Below, one piece after another: positions 1-9,032 of a stretch of DNA of 64,000 bases. The stretch lies in contig NZ_BLAV01000001.1 in the NCBI RefSeq assembly GCF_009617875.1, positions 620,001-684,000 of the forward strand. Reading direction: 5' to 3'. The stretch's first letter is position 1, and each line of letters starts with the position of its first letter. A program made the position numbers and the translations under genes. Under the pieces are notes generated by a model. It did not search any database. It was not told the DNA's origin and was given only the letters and a program-made list of their open reading frames with translations. The stretch is from Prolixibacter sp. NT017. Lineage in GTDB: Bacteria > Bacteroidota > Bacteroidia > Bacteroidales > Prolixibacteraceae.

Positions 1-246
1 CGTACCGGAATAGAAAGGGGCTGTACCTGGGGAAAAAGGCACGGGAGCTGGGGAGAAATGGTCCGGACCAGGACAGAAATGGTCTGGACCAAGCTAGAAA
101 AGCTCGGTAAGAGGGGCGAAAGGGTTCGTACCGGAATAGAAGGACCCGGTAGCTGGGAGAAGAAGGTCAGTTTAGCCGGGAACGTGGGCCGCAGCAAAAC
201 ATACCTGCTCATAAAAAGTCGTGAAAGCAAAACTTCATTTTGTTAA
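1..246 (+). repeat. 21-bp tandem repeat in an open frame cut by the left edge
   Basis: About eight units begin with GAAA/GAAG at 13, 34, 55, 76, 97, 118 and 139, a strict 21-bp period, then drift (next near 162). The 15 bp at 1-15 recur at 127-141. Because 21 is a multiple of three, the frame is open from base 1 to the TAA ending at 246. It would read as seven-residue units such as GSWGEMV, RTRTEMV, WTKLEKL and GKRGERV. No start context or known domain is visible, so it may be the tail of a repeat protein that begins outside the window or simply a non-coding minisatellite. Confidence 0.6.
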
Positions 247-278
247 CTTTGTTTACGGTGGTATAATCACAATCACTG

Positions 279-2903
279 ATGCAGATAAATTTGAAGAGTG
301 CTCGCTGGCGGCGCGAATTACCGCAAATGACCATCACCCTCATTCGCGAAAACCGTCGTATTATCTTTCAGGCCATTCTGGCTTTTCTGTTTATTGGCCT
401 GGCCGTTTATTTCGTGAAGCACGAACGGTCGGAGTTGGTGCAAATCCGCGAGACGCTGGAAAACGCCTCCCGGCTGAAGGTGCTGGCCGGTGTTGCTCTG
501 GCAGCCATTTACATAGGCGTGCAGGGATTGATGTACTTCTACAGTTTTCGTAGTGTGAACCAGCGCATCACCTTGCGCAGCGCCATGATTTTGTTTCTGA
601 AACGCAATTTCGTGAGCGTTTTTCTGCCGGCAGGCGGAATCTCTTCGCTGGCATTCTTCACCCGCGACATCGAAGAGCAACAGGTAACCAAATCGCAAAT
701 TCACTTTGCCTCTTCCATCTACGCGTTCGTGGGCATTCTGTCGGTGGTGATTGTGGCGGTTCCGGCTATCCTCATTTCTGCCGTTCAACACACCGTCTCA
801 TCCGACGAGGTGTACGCCCTGGGTGGTTCCATCTTATTGATTCTCCTATTTGTCTGGGCTTTCCGCTCCATTGTCCGAAGAGGGAAACTGTATCAGTGGA
901 TTGTCAAACTGAGTCCGTCATTCGAAGCCCAGATCAATGAAATACTGGCAGTGGCCGTTAACCGGAAAGGATTTCTGGCCACGGTTATCGTCTCGGTAGT
1001 TATCGAATTTATCGGGATTGCTCATCTGCTTATCGCGATGTGGGCGCTGGGATTGCCCATTTCGATCGAAGCAGCGGTGATGGGCTACGTCATCTCGGTG
1101 TTGTTCCTGATCGCTTCGCCGTTCCTGCGTGGTTTGGGAGCCATTGAGCTTTCGCTGAGTTTTATTCTAGTCCGCTATGGCTACTCACTGACGGATGCTG
1201 TTGCGGCCACGTTCCTCTACCGCTTTTTCGAATTCTGGTTAATGTTGCTGGCGGGCGCATTTAGTTTTCTCTTTGTCAGGAATAACCTGATACTGCGAGT
1301 GCTGCCGGTTCTTCTGACGTTTGCGGTCGGAATTGTCAATATTATCTCAGCCTTGACGCCGGCCATTCACAGCCGGGTCCAGATGCTGCACAATTTCCTT
1401 CCCTTGTCGGCTATGCACATCTCCAACGACGCGGTTTTTGCCGTGGGACTGCTGTTGCTGGTGGTTTCCGCTTTCCTGCTAAAGGGCTCGAAAACGGCCT
1501 GGTACATGGCCCTGGGCTTGACTGTTGTGTCCATCCTCGGAAACCTGTTCAAAGCCATCGACTACGAAGAAGCCACGCTTTCGCTATTCTTGCTGATTGC
1601 ATTGGTGATTACCCGTCGACAGTACTATGTGCAGAACAGCGCCCGGCTGGGCCGAATTGGGCTGGCGGCATCGCTGCTTACCATGTTGGCGGTATTGATT
1701 TACGGTGTGGTGGGCTTCTACTTCCTCGATAAAACCCGCTTCAATATCGACTTCAGTTTCTACCAGTCGGTGAAATATACGATTCAGAACTTCTTTTTGT
1801 ACCGAAGCGACATTTTGCATCCGACCAGCGCTTATTCAAGAGCATTCCTGCGTTCGATCAATATTTCCGGTTTTCTTTCGATGGCATTTTTGCTCTACTC
1901 ACTCATCCGTCCTTACGTGATTGAGGTGGAAATTGATGAAACGGAGCTGGAGAAAGCAAAGAAACTCGTGCAGAAATACGGCCGGTCGCCGCTCGATTAT
2001 TTCAAGACCTATTCTGACAAGCTGCTCTTCATCGCTGAAGGTGTAGAAGGATTCGTGTCGTACCGGGTGGCCGGGAATTATGCGGTGGTACTGGAAAATC
2101 CGGTTTGCGCCAACGATGAGGACATGGCAGTTATCATTCTCGAGTTCGAAAAATTCTGCAAAGGCAACGGGATGAAGAGCATTTATTACCGCATACCGGA
2201 AGAGAGTTTGCCGGTGTATGAATCGCTCGAACTGAAATCCCTGAACTTCGGTCAGGAGGCCATCCTGGAAATGGAGACGTTTAACACGGATGGAAAAGAG
2301 AAGAAGTCACTTCGGAATTCGAACAACAAACTGCGTGATGCCGGTTACACTTTCAACGTGCACCGTCCTCCGGTAAAGGACGGAACGCTGCAGAAAATCC
2401 ACGCAGTATCGAACGAATGGCTCGACGACCGCGGGTATGGCGAAATGGTCTTCTCGCAGGGCATTTTCGATTTCGACGAACTGAAGCAGCAAACCATCCT
2501 GACCATCGAAAGTCCGGAGGAAAAGGTGATTGCCTTTGCCAACATCATGCCTGATTATGTGGAAGGCGAGGCCACTTACGATTTAATCCGGAAAACCAAG
2601 GACGCGCCCAATGGTACCATTGAGTTTTTGATGGTGGAGATGTTTTTCTTCCTGAAAAAGGAGGGGTTCAAAGCGGTGAACATGGGCTTTGCCCCGATGG
2701 CGGGCATTGACGCCGGGCGTAACTTCCCCGAGAAGTCCATCCGCTTTGCGTACGAAAAGCTTCGCTCGTTTGCCCACTACAAGGGGCTGAAGAGTTTCAA
2801 GGATAAGTTTTCACCCCGCTGGGTCAACAAGTACATCATCTACAACAACGATTACGACCTGTTCAGTTTGCCTGGCGTACTGCGGAAAGTCATCAAGCCT
2901 TAA
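279..2903 (+). CDS. mprF: MprF-like phosphatidylglycerol lysyltransferase/flippase
   Basis: An 874-residue integral membrane protein. The first ~540 residues form a long series of hydrophobic segments, the UPF0104/flippase-type domain. The last ~320 residues (from 'EKAKKLVQKYGRSPLDYF') are a soluble DUF2156/GNAT-like aminoacyl-phospholipid synthase domain. Family knowledge: MprF transfers lysine (sometimes alanine or ornithine) from aminoacyl-tRNA to phosphatidylglycerol at the inner membrane and flips the product outward, which lowers susceptibility to cationic peptides. The length matches full bifunctional MprF. The start at 279 is the longest; an ATG at 327 (MTITLIREN) is an equally good alternative. 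A TATAAT at 262-267 is suggestive only. The stop overlaps the convergent pterin dehydratase stop by 4 bp. The amino acid used cannot be told from sequence. Confidence 0.85.
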   Translation: MQINLKSARWRRELPQMTITLIRENRRIIFQAILAFLFIGLAVYFVKHERSELVQIRETLENASRLKVLAGVALAAIYIGVQGLMYFYSFRSVNQRITLRSAMILFLKRNFVSVFLPAGGISSLAFFTRDIEEQQVTKSQIHFASSIYAFVGILSVVIVAVPAILISAVQHTVSSDEVYALGGSILLILLFVWAFRSIVRRGKLYQWIVKLSPSFEAQINEILAVAVNRKGFLATVIVSVVIEFIGIAHLLIAMWALGLPISIEAAVMGYVISVLFLIASPFLRGLGAIELSLSFILVRYGYSLTDAVAATFLYRFFEFWLMLLAGAFSFLFVRNNLILRVLPVLLTFAVGIVNIISALTPAIHSRVQMLHNFLPLSAMHISNDAVFAVGLLLLVVSAFLLKGSKTAWYMALGLTVVSILGNLFKAIDYEEATLSLFLLIALVITRRQYYVQNSARLGRIGLAASLLTMLAVLIYGVVGFYFLDKTRFNIDFSFYQSVKYTIQNFFLYRSDILHPTSAYSRAFLRSINISGFLSMAFLLYSLIRPYVIEVEIDETELEKAKKLVQKYGRSPLDYFKTYSDKLLFIAEGVEGFVSYRVAGNYAVVLENPVCANDEDMAVIILEFEKFCKGNGMKSIYYRIPEESLPVYESLELKSLNFGQEAILEMETFNTDGKEKKSLRNSNNKLRDAGYTFNVHRPPVKDGTLQKIHAVSNEWLDDRGYGEMVFSQGIFDFDELKQQTILTIESPEEKVIAFANIMPDYVEGEATYDLIRKTKDAPNGTIEFLMVEMFFFLKKEGFKAVNMGFAPMAGIDAGRNFPEKSIRFAYEKLRSFAHYKGLKSFKDKFSPRWVNKYIIYNNDYDLFSLPGVLRKVIKP

Positions 2904-3133
2904 GCAAGCTCGTCGATTTTTCCGGCCAGTTCGTGGTCTTTCAGTGTCACATGCCCCTCGCTGTGTGTGGTCAGCGTAATTTTCACCTTTTTATAGCTGT
3001 GAATAAAAATATCGGGGTGGTGTTGCATCGCTTCAGCCGGTTCTTTTACCCGGTTAACGAAATCGACCGCTTCCACAAAGTTGTTGAAGGTGAATTCTTT
3101 TTCCAGTTGATTGTTTTTTTCTTCCCACTTCAT
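2900..3133 (-). CDS. phhB: Pterin-4a-carbinolamine dehydratase
   Basis: A 77-residue protein with the PCD/DCoH signature: E34...H38-H39-P40 followed by an aromatic and a second His (EAMQHHPDIFIHSY ... THSEGHVTLKDHELA). The family dehydrates 4a-hydroxytetrahydrobiopterin, recycling the cofactor of aromatic amino acid hydroxylases, or acts in pterin metabolism. A longer frame to 3241 exists, but its extra 36 residues are encoded by the repeat-rich spacer and do not match the family. The ATG at 3133 (MKWEEKNNQLEKEF) gives the normal family length, so it is preferred. No phenylalanine hydroxylase gene is next to it. Confidence 0.88.
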   Translation of the reverse strand: MKWEEKNNQLEKEFTFNNFVEAVDFVNRVKEPAEAMQHHPDIFIHSYKKVKITLTTHSEGHVTLKDHELAGKIDELA

Positions 3134-3230
3134 AAGCTTTTTATTTGTCCAACGAATCAGGCCGCCGGATTGTTTCCTGATGTTCCGGTGTACCCCGTTT
3201 TCTACTATCATATTGTCCTCCACGGGACTT

Positions 3231-3500
3231 TGGCAGCTCATGATATTCCGTCCCGAAGGGACAGTTTAATTCAGCCCAATGGCACCGCCTTGGGATAGTA
3301 GCCCACGAAATGACCGTCGCCCTGTAAGGGCAGGTTAACATGAAATTTATCTTTTTTGAAATGCTCCGCTCCATTGCGGTCGAAACAATATCCCCTTTTC
3401 AATCAACACCCTCGCGCGACCACGCCTCTATATTGCATCACGTTTTCCCGGGGCGTTGCCACCGGGCTGAAGTAACCTGGCCTTTCAGGCCGTACAAAAA
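3231..3500. repeat. Two REP-like dispersed repeat units, tail to tail
   Basis: The stretch near 3251-3340 has the pattern 'CGAAGGGACAG...AGCCCAATGGCACCGCCTTGGG', and 3443-3495 has the same pattern on the other strand ('CGGGGCGTTGCCACCGGGCTGAAG...GGCCTTTCAGGCCG'). Related units lie at 37893-38045, 39720-39865 and 45735-45855. Short frames through this area are products of the repeat and not genes. Confidence 0.55.
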
Positions 3501-3561
3501 GAGGGCGTACGAAAAGTACCACAGCAAGATTTGAAGCTTACAGATTGTAATCGGGCCTTCC

Positions 3562-3795
3562 GTTTCACCCCTCCAAACCTCCCCTAAAGGGGCGGCTTAA
3601 AGTCCCCTTCAGGGGATTTAGGGGTGAGCAAATTAAGCTGTACTTACAATTTGCCAGTTCTGAAAATGCTCTTTGGACTTTTCGTACACCCTCTTCGCGA
3701 CCGATCTCCTCCCCGGATGGGGCAATAAAAATCAATTCAACGCATCTGCTCCAAAGCGAATCAATGTCGGGGTTTCCAACCACCTACAGGGGAGA
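3562..3795. repeat. GC-rich inverted and dispersed repeats
   Basis: It contains 'CCCCTAAAGGGG' and 'GTCCCCTTCAGGGGAT' inverted motifs and, at 3764-3791, a segment ('GTCGGGGTTTCCAACCACC') that recurs at 46133-46155. No gene is supported here. Confidence 0.5.
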
Positions 3796-3796
3796 A

Positions 3797-3830
3797 TAAA
3801 AAAAAAGCCGCCGGACATTTGCCCGGCGAC
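3797..3830 (-). terminator. Rho-independent terminator of the 3887-4606 gene
   Basis: Read on the minus strand, CGCCGGGC-loop-GTCCGGCGGC is followed by a run of nine Ts. It lies just downstream of the minus-strand gene ending at 3887. Confidence 0.8.
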
Positions 3831-3886
3831 TAAACCAAAAATGTAACTACAAGCATGAGTAACAAAAATGATAACCAATAAAACAA

Positions 3887-4606
3887 TTATTCTTCTTCCA
3901 CCGACGACTTCCGGGTGCTGTTGGCCCGGGCGGTGGTCATGGTATTTGCTGTTAACTCGTTTACTTGCCCGATGAGGGTGGCCAGTTCGTCCGATTTGTT
4001 GAACTGTTGCTGCACTTCCATCCACGACAAGTTCATTTCGATTTGTTGTTGCAGAACCTTCCGCAACCGGTACGCCGAAGTGGTATGATCGGCGGCCTCT
4101 GCGGTCAGTTTCTGCTGGTACATTGCCTCAAATGCGTCGGCTGCCGTCATCAAACGTTCCAACCAGGCCGTTGCTTCAACTGTGGTCAGCAATGCAGCAT
4201 TTCCCTCCTGCTGCAGTTCGGCTATCAGGTTCCCCAGCCGCGACGATTCGTTCTGGTATCCTAAACTGTGCATTGACCAGCCCAGCCGTTTGAAAATACT
4301 CAGCAGGGTATCGGCGGCGGCAGCATACCCCTCCAAACTGGCATACGAGCAGGCCACCAGGTAATGGCGCAACGCCAGGTAGGCCCGGTCGCGCACCTCG
4401 TCGGCTGCAGCTAACTTAACGGTATATTCACTCTTTCGCTCCTTGCGGAGAACTAATTCGTACCGTTGAAAGATGCTATCCAGCGGACTAATAATGAGTG
4501 ATAAATCCAGTGTTTCTGAAGTGGCATTCTTCTGCAATGCTAAAAAACGATCGGTAAATGTATAAACATCATCCTGGGTGAGTTGATAAAACGCAGGTCT
4601 TTCCAT
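3887..4606 (-). CDS. Hypothetical helical protein, DUF6261-like
   Basis: A 239-residue soluble protein predicted from composition to be almost all alpha-helical, with many A/L/E/Q heptad-like stretches, no signal peptide and no membrane segments. It resembles the Bacteroidota-restricted DUF6261 group (recalled similarity, not a search). Key visible features are the N-terminal 'FYQLTQDDVYTFTDRFL', a central 'LGYQNESSRLGNLIAEL', and an acidic C-terminal end (SSVEEE). It is a single gene with its own terminator. The upstream spacer carries an eight-copy 41-bp tandem array about 100 bp from its start codon. Function is unknown. Confidence 0.75.
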   Translation of the reverse strand: MERPAFYQLTQDDVYTFTDRFLALQKNATSETLDLSLIISPLDSIFQRYELVLRKERKSEYTVKLAAADEVRDRAYLALRHYLVACSYASLEGYAAAADTLLSIFKRLGWSMHSLGYQNESSRLGNLIAELQQEGNAALLTTVEATAWLERLMTAADAFEAMYQQKLTAEAADHTTSAYRLRKVLQQQIEMNLSWMEVQQQFNKSDELATLIGQVNELTANTMTTARANSTRKSSVEEE

Positions 4607-4706
4607 AAGTATTGATTTTATTAGTGGTTTGTTAATTAGTCTTCATTTGGTATGGCGGTAACAGCTATCAATTTCCGGTGTACCCTGCCATACCGCGTTG
4701 AACTGC

Positions 4707-5007
4707 ATGGCGCTACCCAGACGCCCCGTGTGATTCAAATGAATTCCCTGGCTGAGGCCAGACACTTCGTTTAATCCAGATAAACAACCTGGCTGGAGCC
4801 AGCTACATCGCGTGACGCAAATGAACCGCCTGGCCCGCGCCAGATAGTCCGAAAATCTTAAATGAAGAGGCTGGCCGGCGACAGGTACTCCGATTAATTT
4901 TGATGAACAGGCTGGCTCGCGCCAGACACACCAAAAAATTTGGACGGACAGGCTGGCTGGAGCCAGATGCTCCGTTTAACGCAGACGAATAGCCTGGCTG
5001 AAGCCAG
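4707..5007. repeat. Eight-copy 41-bp tandem array with inverted-repeat core
   Basis: A core of the type CTGGCT-GGA-GCCAG starts at 4707 (degenerate), 4748, 4789, 4830, 4871, 4912, 4953 and 4994, exactly 41 bp apart each time. The 27-bp spacers are less conserved but share 'GAxCAG' before and 'ACTCCG/CTTCGTTTAA' after the core. The array lies upstream of the minus-strand helical-protein gene. A period of 41 bp is close to four helical turns, so all cores would face the same side of the DNA. Confidence 0.9.
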
Positions 5008-5481
5008 ATTCCTCAGTTAACGTGCTAACATGCCATCGGCAGCTACAGCGAATTGTTCAGCAGTGTGTGAATACAACAAGCTGATTTGGTCAATGAACGC
5101 GGTGACGGTTTTTCCATCTCTCGTCTCATTCCCCACAAAATTTTTGCTGATTAATCTGTCTGTCGAAAACCGTGAATTGAATTTAAATAGAAAAAGTTAG
5201 CCCACCCAATTTTTTTGACGAACGGTCGTTTTTTTATGGTGAACGTATCGATCTGGTATGCGAACGGAAATTTGGGAGCCCCAAAAACAGGACTCACTGA
5301 AGAAGGTGAGAATGAGTTTTTGGGAGATTTTTTTACCTTGAGGAACCAAATGAACCAACAACATGAAAACCGAACGAACAAGTAGCCGTTGTCAACCAGA
5401 ACCGGAAATATAAAATACAAAAGGTACACATAACACTCCTGTACGGGAAATATATGGTAGTTTTAGTAGACATGTAAGCTA
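5008..5481. other. Spacer with no supported gene
   Basis: This is AT-rich sequence between the 41-bp array and the cassette-like array. There is a short unlikely frame (ATG at 5350, about 11 codons). The stretch 5424-5488 ends in 'GACATGTAAGCTA-GTTGTAG', which looks like the 3' half of an attC-type site. Its 5' half pairs poorly, so it may be a decayed attC or an attI-like site. Confidence 0.4.
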
Positions 5482-5513
5482 GTTGTAGCACATTTTGAAA
5501 AACCAAAAACTGA

Positions 5514-6158
5514 GTGAAGCAAATCGTCAAAATATCATTGATTCTATTACTGACTTCTTGTACAGTTTATAATTTTCAAACCATCTCTGGTCGTTACAGG
5601 ACTAAAGGGGGATTTGAGTGGGGCTCATCGATTATTTTGAAACAAGATTCAAACTTTGTTTATAATTGGCAAATAGGCGGGCTTTTTGGAAAAGAAACTG
5701 GGAAATGGAACTTTAATGGAAATAGTTTAATTCTAAATAGTGACTTCCATCGAATAAAAGACGCAACCCCAAATTTCTATCTACTTGACAAAAAAATCAA
5801 TAATTCGTCAAAAATCGAATTTCAATTGTATTTCTCAGATTCTACGGCATTAATTGGTGCTAATGGACTGATGTTCTATGATACTGACACAATATTTAAA
5901 TCTATTTCAGACGCAAATGGATTGATGACTTTTCCTAAACAAGAATATGACAGCATCAAGATAAGCTTTATCGGTCTCAAAGACATTGTGATTTCCGATT
6001 CGCCAAATGACTATTTCAAGATAGTTTCGGTTGACTTTCCTGTTGACAATATGTATGAATATTTTGAGAATGAAGTGTGGAAAATCAGAGGCAAACATTT
6101 GATTGATAATAGCAAAAACGAATATTATTACGAAAAAAGATTTTATAAAATTGAATAA
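5514..6158 (+). CDS. Putative lipoprotein, cassette 1
   Basis: A 214-residue protein starting at GTG, 32 bp after the cassette junction. It has a short basic N-terminus and a hydrophobic stretch, with the lipobox L13-T14-S15-C16 fitting signal peptidase II. The mature part shows a beta-rich pattern (GRYRTKGGFEWGSSIIL, GKWNFNGNSLIL) like small calycin or lipocalin-type lipoproteins of Bacteroidota, but no family is certain. It would be anchored in the outer or inner membrane. Base composition is much more AT-rich than the flanking chromosome. The stop is only nine bases before the attC-like site. Confidence 0.7.
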   Translation: MKQIVKISLILLLTSCTVYNFQTISGRYRTKGGFEWGSSIILKQDSNFVYNWQIGGLFGKETGKWNFNGNSLILNSDFHRIKDATPNFYLLDKKINNSSKIEFQLYFSDSTALIGANGLMFYDTDTIFKSISDANGLMTFPKQEYDSIKISFIGLKDIVISDSPNDYFKIVSVDFPVDNMYEYFENEVWKIRGKHLIDNSKNEYYYEKRFYKIE

Positions 6159-6166
6159 AAAACGTG

Positions 6167-6299
6167 CTACAACAAATTGCAAATTGCATTGCGGGTGCAG
6201 TGGTGTGCGTTGTCTCTGCTCCTTTCTTGAACGTCATGTCCTGGCGGACACTGACGCTCTTCGAAATCCGCAACGACAACTTGCAAGTGACCGTTAGCG
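6167..6299 (+). repeat. attC-like site A
   Basis: R'' CTACAAC at 6167-6173 and R' GTTAGCG at 6293-6299 enclose 133 bp. The inner arms TTGCAAATTGCATTGCGG and CCGCAACGACAACTTGCAA are complementary apart from an extra base, as expected for attC L-boxes with an extrahelical base. Highly similar to site C. Confidence 0.75.
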
Positions 6300-6324
6300 G
6301 TCAGGCTGAAAGACGACACAAACA

Positions 6325-7317
6325 ATGAAATGTGAAAGTTGTAATATAAGAGAAATTGAAGTTGAAGAACTTTTTGACGAAGGACAAAATCCTTATCGTT
6401 TGTGTTTGTCTTGCCACGACAGACTGTTAAACAAAGCGTTAAGACCTTTGGAGTTTTTCAATTTAACTGCAATTCATGGGCACGGCTACTATCTGCACGA
6501 TGACTTTTACGATTATGACACTGGAGAAGCAATGCAATCAGAAATTGAAGTAATCGATGCTGATAAATTTCCGTTTCCAGACTTTCAACAAATCAAAAGT
6601 GACTTAAACAGACTTATTGACTTTGCATTTGTTCAGTATTTTACGGACAATTTTGTTTTAATAGAGCTTCAAAAGTTTGACAAGTTGGAAGTTTTAAAAA
6701 GACTTCACGAAAAGGTAGATTATAATCGTGCTATCAATTACAAAGCCTATGAAATAGCTGGAAAGGTAATTGGGAGGAAAGCAGAAGAATGGATAAAGGA
6801 GGAATGGGAAAACAGACGAGAAAATGAACTTCAAATATTTGCAGAACCGATAACAAAGTGTTTGGATTCAGACGAAGCATTTAAAATTCTTACAAGAGAA
6901 CTTGAAAGCGGCAACGACAAATTTTTATCTGAAAACGTTTCTGCACTTCTCTACTTCCAAAGCGACAAGTCACTTGATTGGATTGAGAAAGTAAGTGAGA
7001 GAATCAAAAATATTTCTTCAACCTGGGGACAACTTGCTGCAAGTTCAAAGTTTACTTGGGAAAGGGCAAATAAATGGTTGACAATCGGGCGACCACTCAG
7101 TTTGATAGCACTTGACAGTTTAATTTATTGCACAACAGTTGGAGAACGGTTAAACCAATCCCTTTGGCTACGACGATTGAACCCAAGTCTAATTGACAAT
7201 CCAAGTCCTGAAACAATTGCTTACAGACTTAGTGATTATTTAAATATTGACAACGTTCCAAAAACAAAAAAAGCAATAGAAACTATCATTGACAATGTAT
7301 TCAAGACAACAAAATAA
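6325..7317 (+). CDS. Hypothetical zinc-ribbon protein, cassette 2
   Basis: A 330-residue protein with an N-terminal C3-x2-C6...C27-x2-C30 arrangement that fits a small zinc-binding knuckle. A histidine/aspartate/tyrosine-rich patch follows (HGHGYYLHDDFYDYD, ~50-65), and then a long, mostly helical body. There is no signal peptide, so it is probably cytoplasmic. No catalytic motif is recognised. The gene begins 32 bp after the junction GTTAGCG and ends 12 bp before the next attC-like site, so it fills its cassette. Codon use is AT-rich. Immunity or regulatory roles are possible but unsupported. Confidence 0.65.
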   Translation: MKCESCNIREIEVEELFDEGQNPYRLCLSCHDRLLNKALRPLEFFNLTAIHGHGYYLHDDFYDYDTGEAMQSEIEVIDADKFPFPDFQQIKSDLNRLIDFAFVQYFTDNFVLIELQKFDKLEVLKRLHEKVDYNRAINYKAYEIAGKVIGRKAEEWIKEEWENRRENELQIFAEPITKCLDSDEAFKILTRELESGNDKFLSENVSALLYFQSDKSLDWIEKVSERIKNISSTWGQLAASSKFTWERANKWLTIGRPLSLIALDSLIYCTTVGERLNQSLWLRRLNPSLIDNPSPETIAYRLSDYLNIDNVPKTKKAIETIIDNVFKTTK

Positions 7318-7328
7318 AAAGCCCGAAC

Positions 7329-7461
7329 CGCTAACACAGTACATATTGCAGGGCGGGGTTCGGTGGTACGCCAACTGCGGATTCTCGTTTCGCAGTTCCG
7401 TGTCCTTCGGACAGGAACGCTCTCCGAAATCCGCCCCGACAACATGTACCAACCGTTAGGC
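7329..7461 (+). repeat. attC-like site B
   Basis: R'' CGCTAAC at 7329-7335 and R' GTTAGGC at 7455-7461 enclose 133 bp. Arms GTACATATTGCAGGGCGGGG and CCCCGACAACATGTACC pair imperfectly. A central GTCCTTCGGAC hairpin motif is also found in site D. Confidence 0.75.
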
Positions 7462-7469
7462 AACATAAA

Positions 7470-8264
7470 ATGGAACAATATCGCTCAGAAATATTATTTG
7501 AAAAACATTGCCCGACAATTTATGCTTTAACAAAAAAAGCAAAAATTGATTGGAAAGGACTTGATTATGATTTTGAGGCCAATCATTTAAAGTTGGGTAT
7601 TGCGACTGAAGCAAATATAGTTGGATTGTTATTACACGCAGAGAGTGGAGAACAATTTCCAATCTACTTTCTAAGATATTGCGAATTTTTAGCTAAAAAC
7701 TTACAGAAAATATCAAAAGAGAAACGGAAATTTAGAGAAATTTTAATCGGTAAAATAACAAATTTTAAAGACTTAAATTATCTCAATCCGATTGGAGAAT
7801 TGGCAGTTCTGAAAAAATTGACAGACTATGGATATGAATTAATTAGAATTGAAGACAAAATCTGTTTTCCATCTGCAAAACCAAAAGATTTTCTTTTTCG
7901 AACGCCTCAAAATAAAGAGATTTTAATAGAAGTAGTCAATATTCATATTAAAGATGATTTTCAGACTTTAAATAACTTAAAAATATTTTTGTTTGGAAAG
8001 ATGAAAGAGAAAATAGAGAAGGAAACTGTAGGAATTGATTTATCAGAGGCTAATGATAAATTATTTTTTCAGCCGGTTTTGTGGCATGTTGACTTGATAA
8101 AATTCAAAGAATTTAAAGACTTTTTTAAGGAGTTTTCATCAACATTTGGGAAAAGTTTTGAATTGAACTACAACATACTAGGTTTCTGTACATTCGGAAC
8201 GATTGATAAAAAGGATTTTATATTTGGAGAATTGAGTACATTCTATGACAGATATAATATATGA
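7470..8264 (+). CDS. Hypothetical protein, possible nuclease-like fold, cassette 3
   Basis: A 264-residue cytoplasmic protein starting 15 bp after the junction. The middle holds 'NPIGELAVLKKLTDYGYELI' (E110), then K137-P-K-D140 and an 'ILIEVVNI' strand (E154, N157). This helix-strand-D-x13-E layout vaguely recalls PD-(D/E)XK nucleases, but the usual lysine after the acidic residue is absent, so activity is doubtful. The C-terminal 100 residues are helix-rich with several aromatics. No family is recognised. AT-rich like the other cassette genes. The stop lies 17 bp before the next attC-like site. Confidence 0.62.
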   Translation: MEQYRSEILFEKHCPTIYALTKKAKIDWKGLDYDFEANHLKLGIATEANIVGLLLHAESGEQFPIYFLRYCEFLAKNLQKISKEKRKFREILIGKITNFKDLNYLNPIGELAVLKKLTDYGYELIRIEDKICFPSAKPKDFLFRTPQNKEILIEVVNIHIKDDFQTLNNLKIFLFGKMKEKIEKETVGIDLSEANDKLFFQPVLWHVDLIKFKEFKDFFKEFSSTFGKSFELNYNILGFCTFGTIDKKDFIFGELSTFYDRYNI

Positions 8265-8281
8265 TGAGAATAAATTACGTT

Positions 8282-8426
8282 GCCTAACATATTGCAAATT
8301 GCATTGCGGGTGCAGTGGTGTGTGTTGTCTCTGCTCCTTTCTTGACCGTCATGTCCTACCGGACACAGACGCTCTTTGATTCCGAGGCATCGGAACGCAA
8401 CGACAACTTGCAAGTGACCGTTGGCG
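8282..8426 (+). repeat. attC-like site C
   Basis: R'' GCCTAAC at 8282-8288 and R' GTTGGCG at 8420-8426 enclose 145 bp. The left 50 bp and the right 25 bp are nearly identical to site A; the centre differs by a small insertion near 8380-8395. Confidence 0.75.
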
Positions 8427-8456
8427 GTAATTTTAACTGAAAACAACAGAGTTTTT

Positions 8457-9032
8457 ATGTCAATGAAATCAATCATATTTATAATAATACTTTCACTTGG
8501 ATATGTTGCGATGGGACAGAATGCAAAACCTATCGAGGGAAAAAACGCATTGGTTTTCAAAGATTATAAACACGATAGAGATTTGAGCGTTTTTCTGGAG
8601 TTAAATAGTCAGATGATAAGTATAAGATGCAATCCTAAAATAAATGCGAATATCATTGATTCATTGAATTCGAAAACAACCCAAATTGTTGATTCAAGTA
8701 ATGTGAGGATTTACTTTAAATCTGATAGTACTTGGATTCATTTAAAAAATAGTTATAGTTGGAATATTCATAATGAACTTCCTAAAGTTCCCAAAAAATC
8801 ATTGATTAGATACATTTTTAAAAACCAAGAGAAACTAACAGAAGAAGAGAAAAAAATACTGCGTTACATGATTTTCTATTCCAATAGGAATTACGAGGAT
8901 ATAGATAAATTTTCCTATTATCAGAATTACGAGGTTGAGTCAAAATTATTCCAGTTCAGATTTGACTGTCATTTTGACCATGAAAATAAACCATTAATTA
9001 AATTGACAGAATTTAAAGAAATAAAAAACTAA
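8457..9032 (+). CDS. Small secreted hypothetical protein, cassette 4
   Basis: A 191-residue protein with an N-terminal signal peptide: 'MKSIIFIIILSLGYVAMG-QN' gives a hydrophobic core and a plausible signal peptidase I site. The frame extends to a TTG at 8421, but that would lie inside the attC-like junction and would bury the signal peptide, so the ATG at 8457 (or the one at 8463) is preferred. The mature domain has mixed strand/helix character with no recognised motif. The stop TAA at 9030-9032 directly abuts the R'' of the next site. Confidence 0.62.
   Translation: MSMKSIIFIIILSLGYVAMGQNAKPIEGKNALVFKDYKHDRDLSVFLELNSQMISIRCNPKINANIIDSLNSKTTQIVDSSNVRIYFKSDSTWIHLKNSYSWNIHNELPKVPKKSLIRYIFKNQEKLTEEEKKILRYMIFYSNRNYEDIDKFSYYQNYEVESKLFQFRFDCHFDHENKPLIKLTEFKEIKN

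Noticed and set aside
3141..3374. Minus-strand 77-codon frame upstream of the pterin dehydratase
   Set aside because: It translates REP-like repeat sequence, with no start context or family match.
4707..5007. 41-bp array as a CRISPR
   Set aside because: The conserved part is only about 14 bp, spacers share sequence, and no cas genes are nearby.
5151..5530. Two minus-strand frames (92 and 65 codons) before the cassette array
   Set aside because: AT-rich chance frames overlapping each other, with odd composition and no homology recognised.
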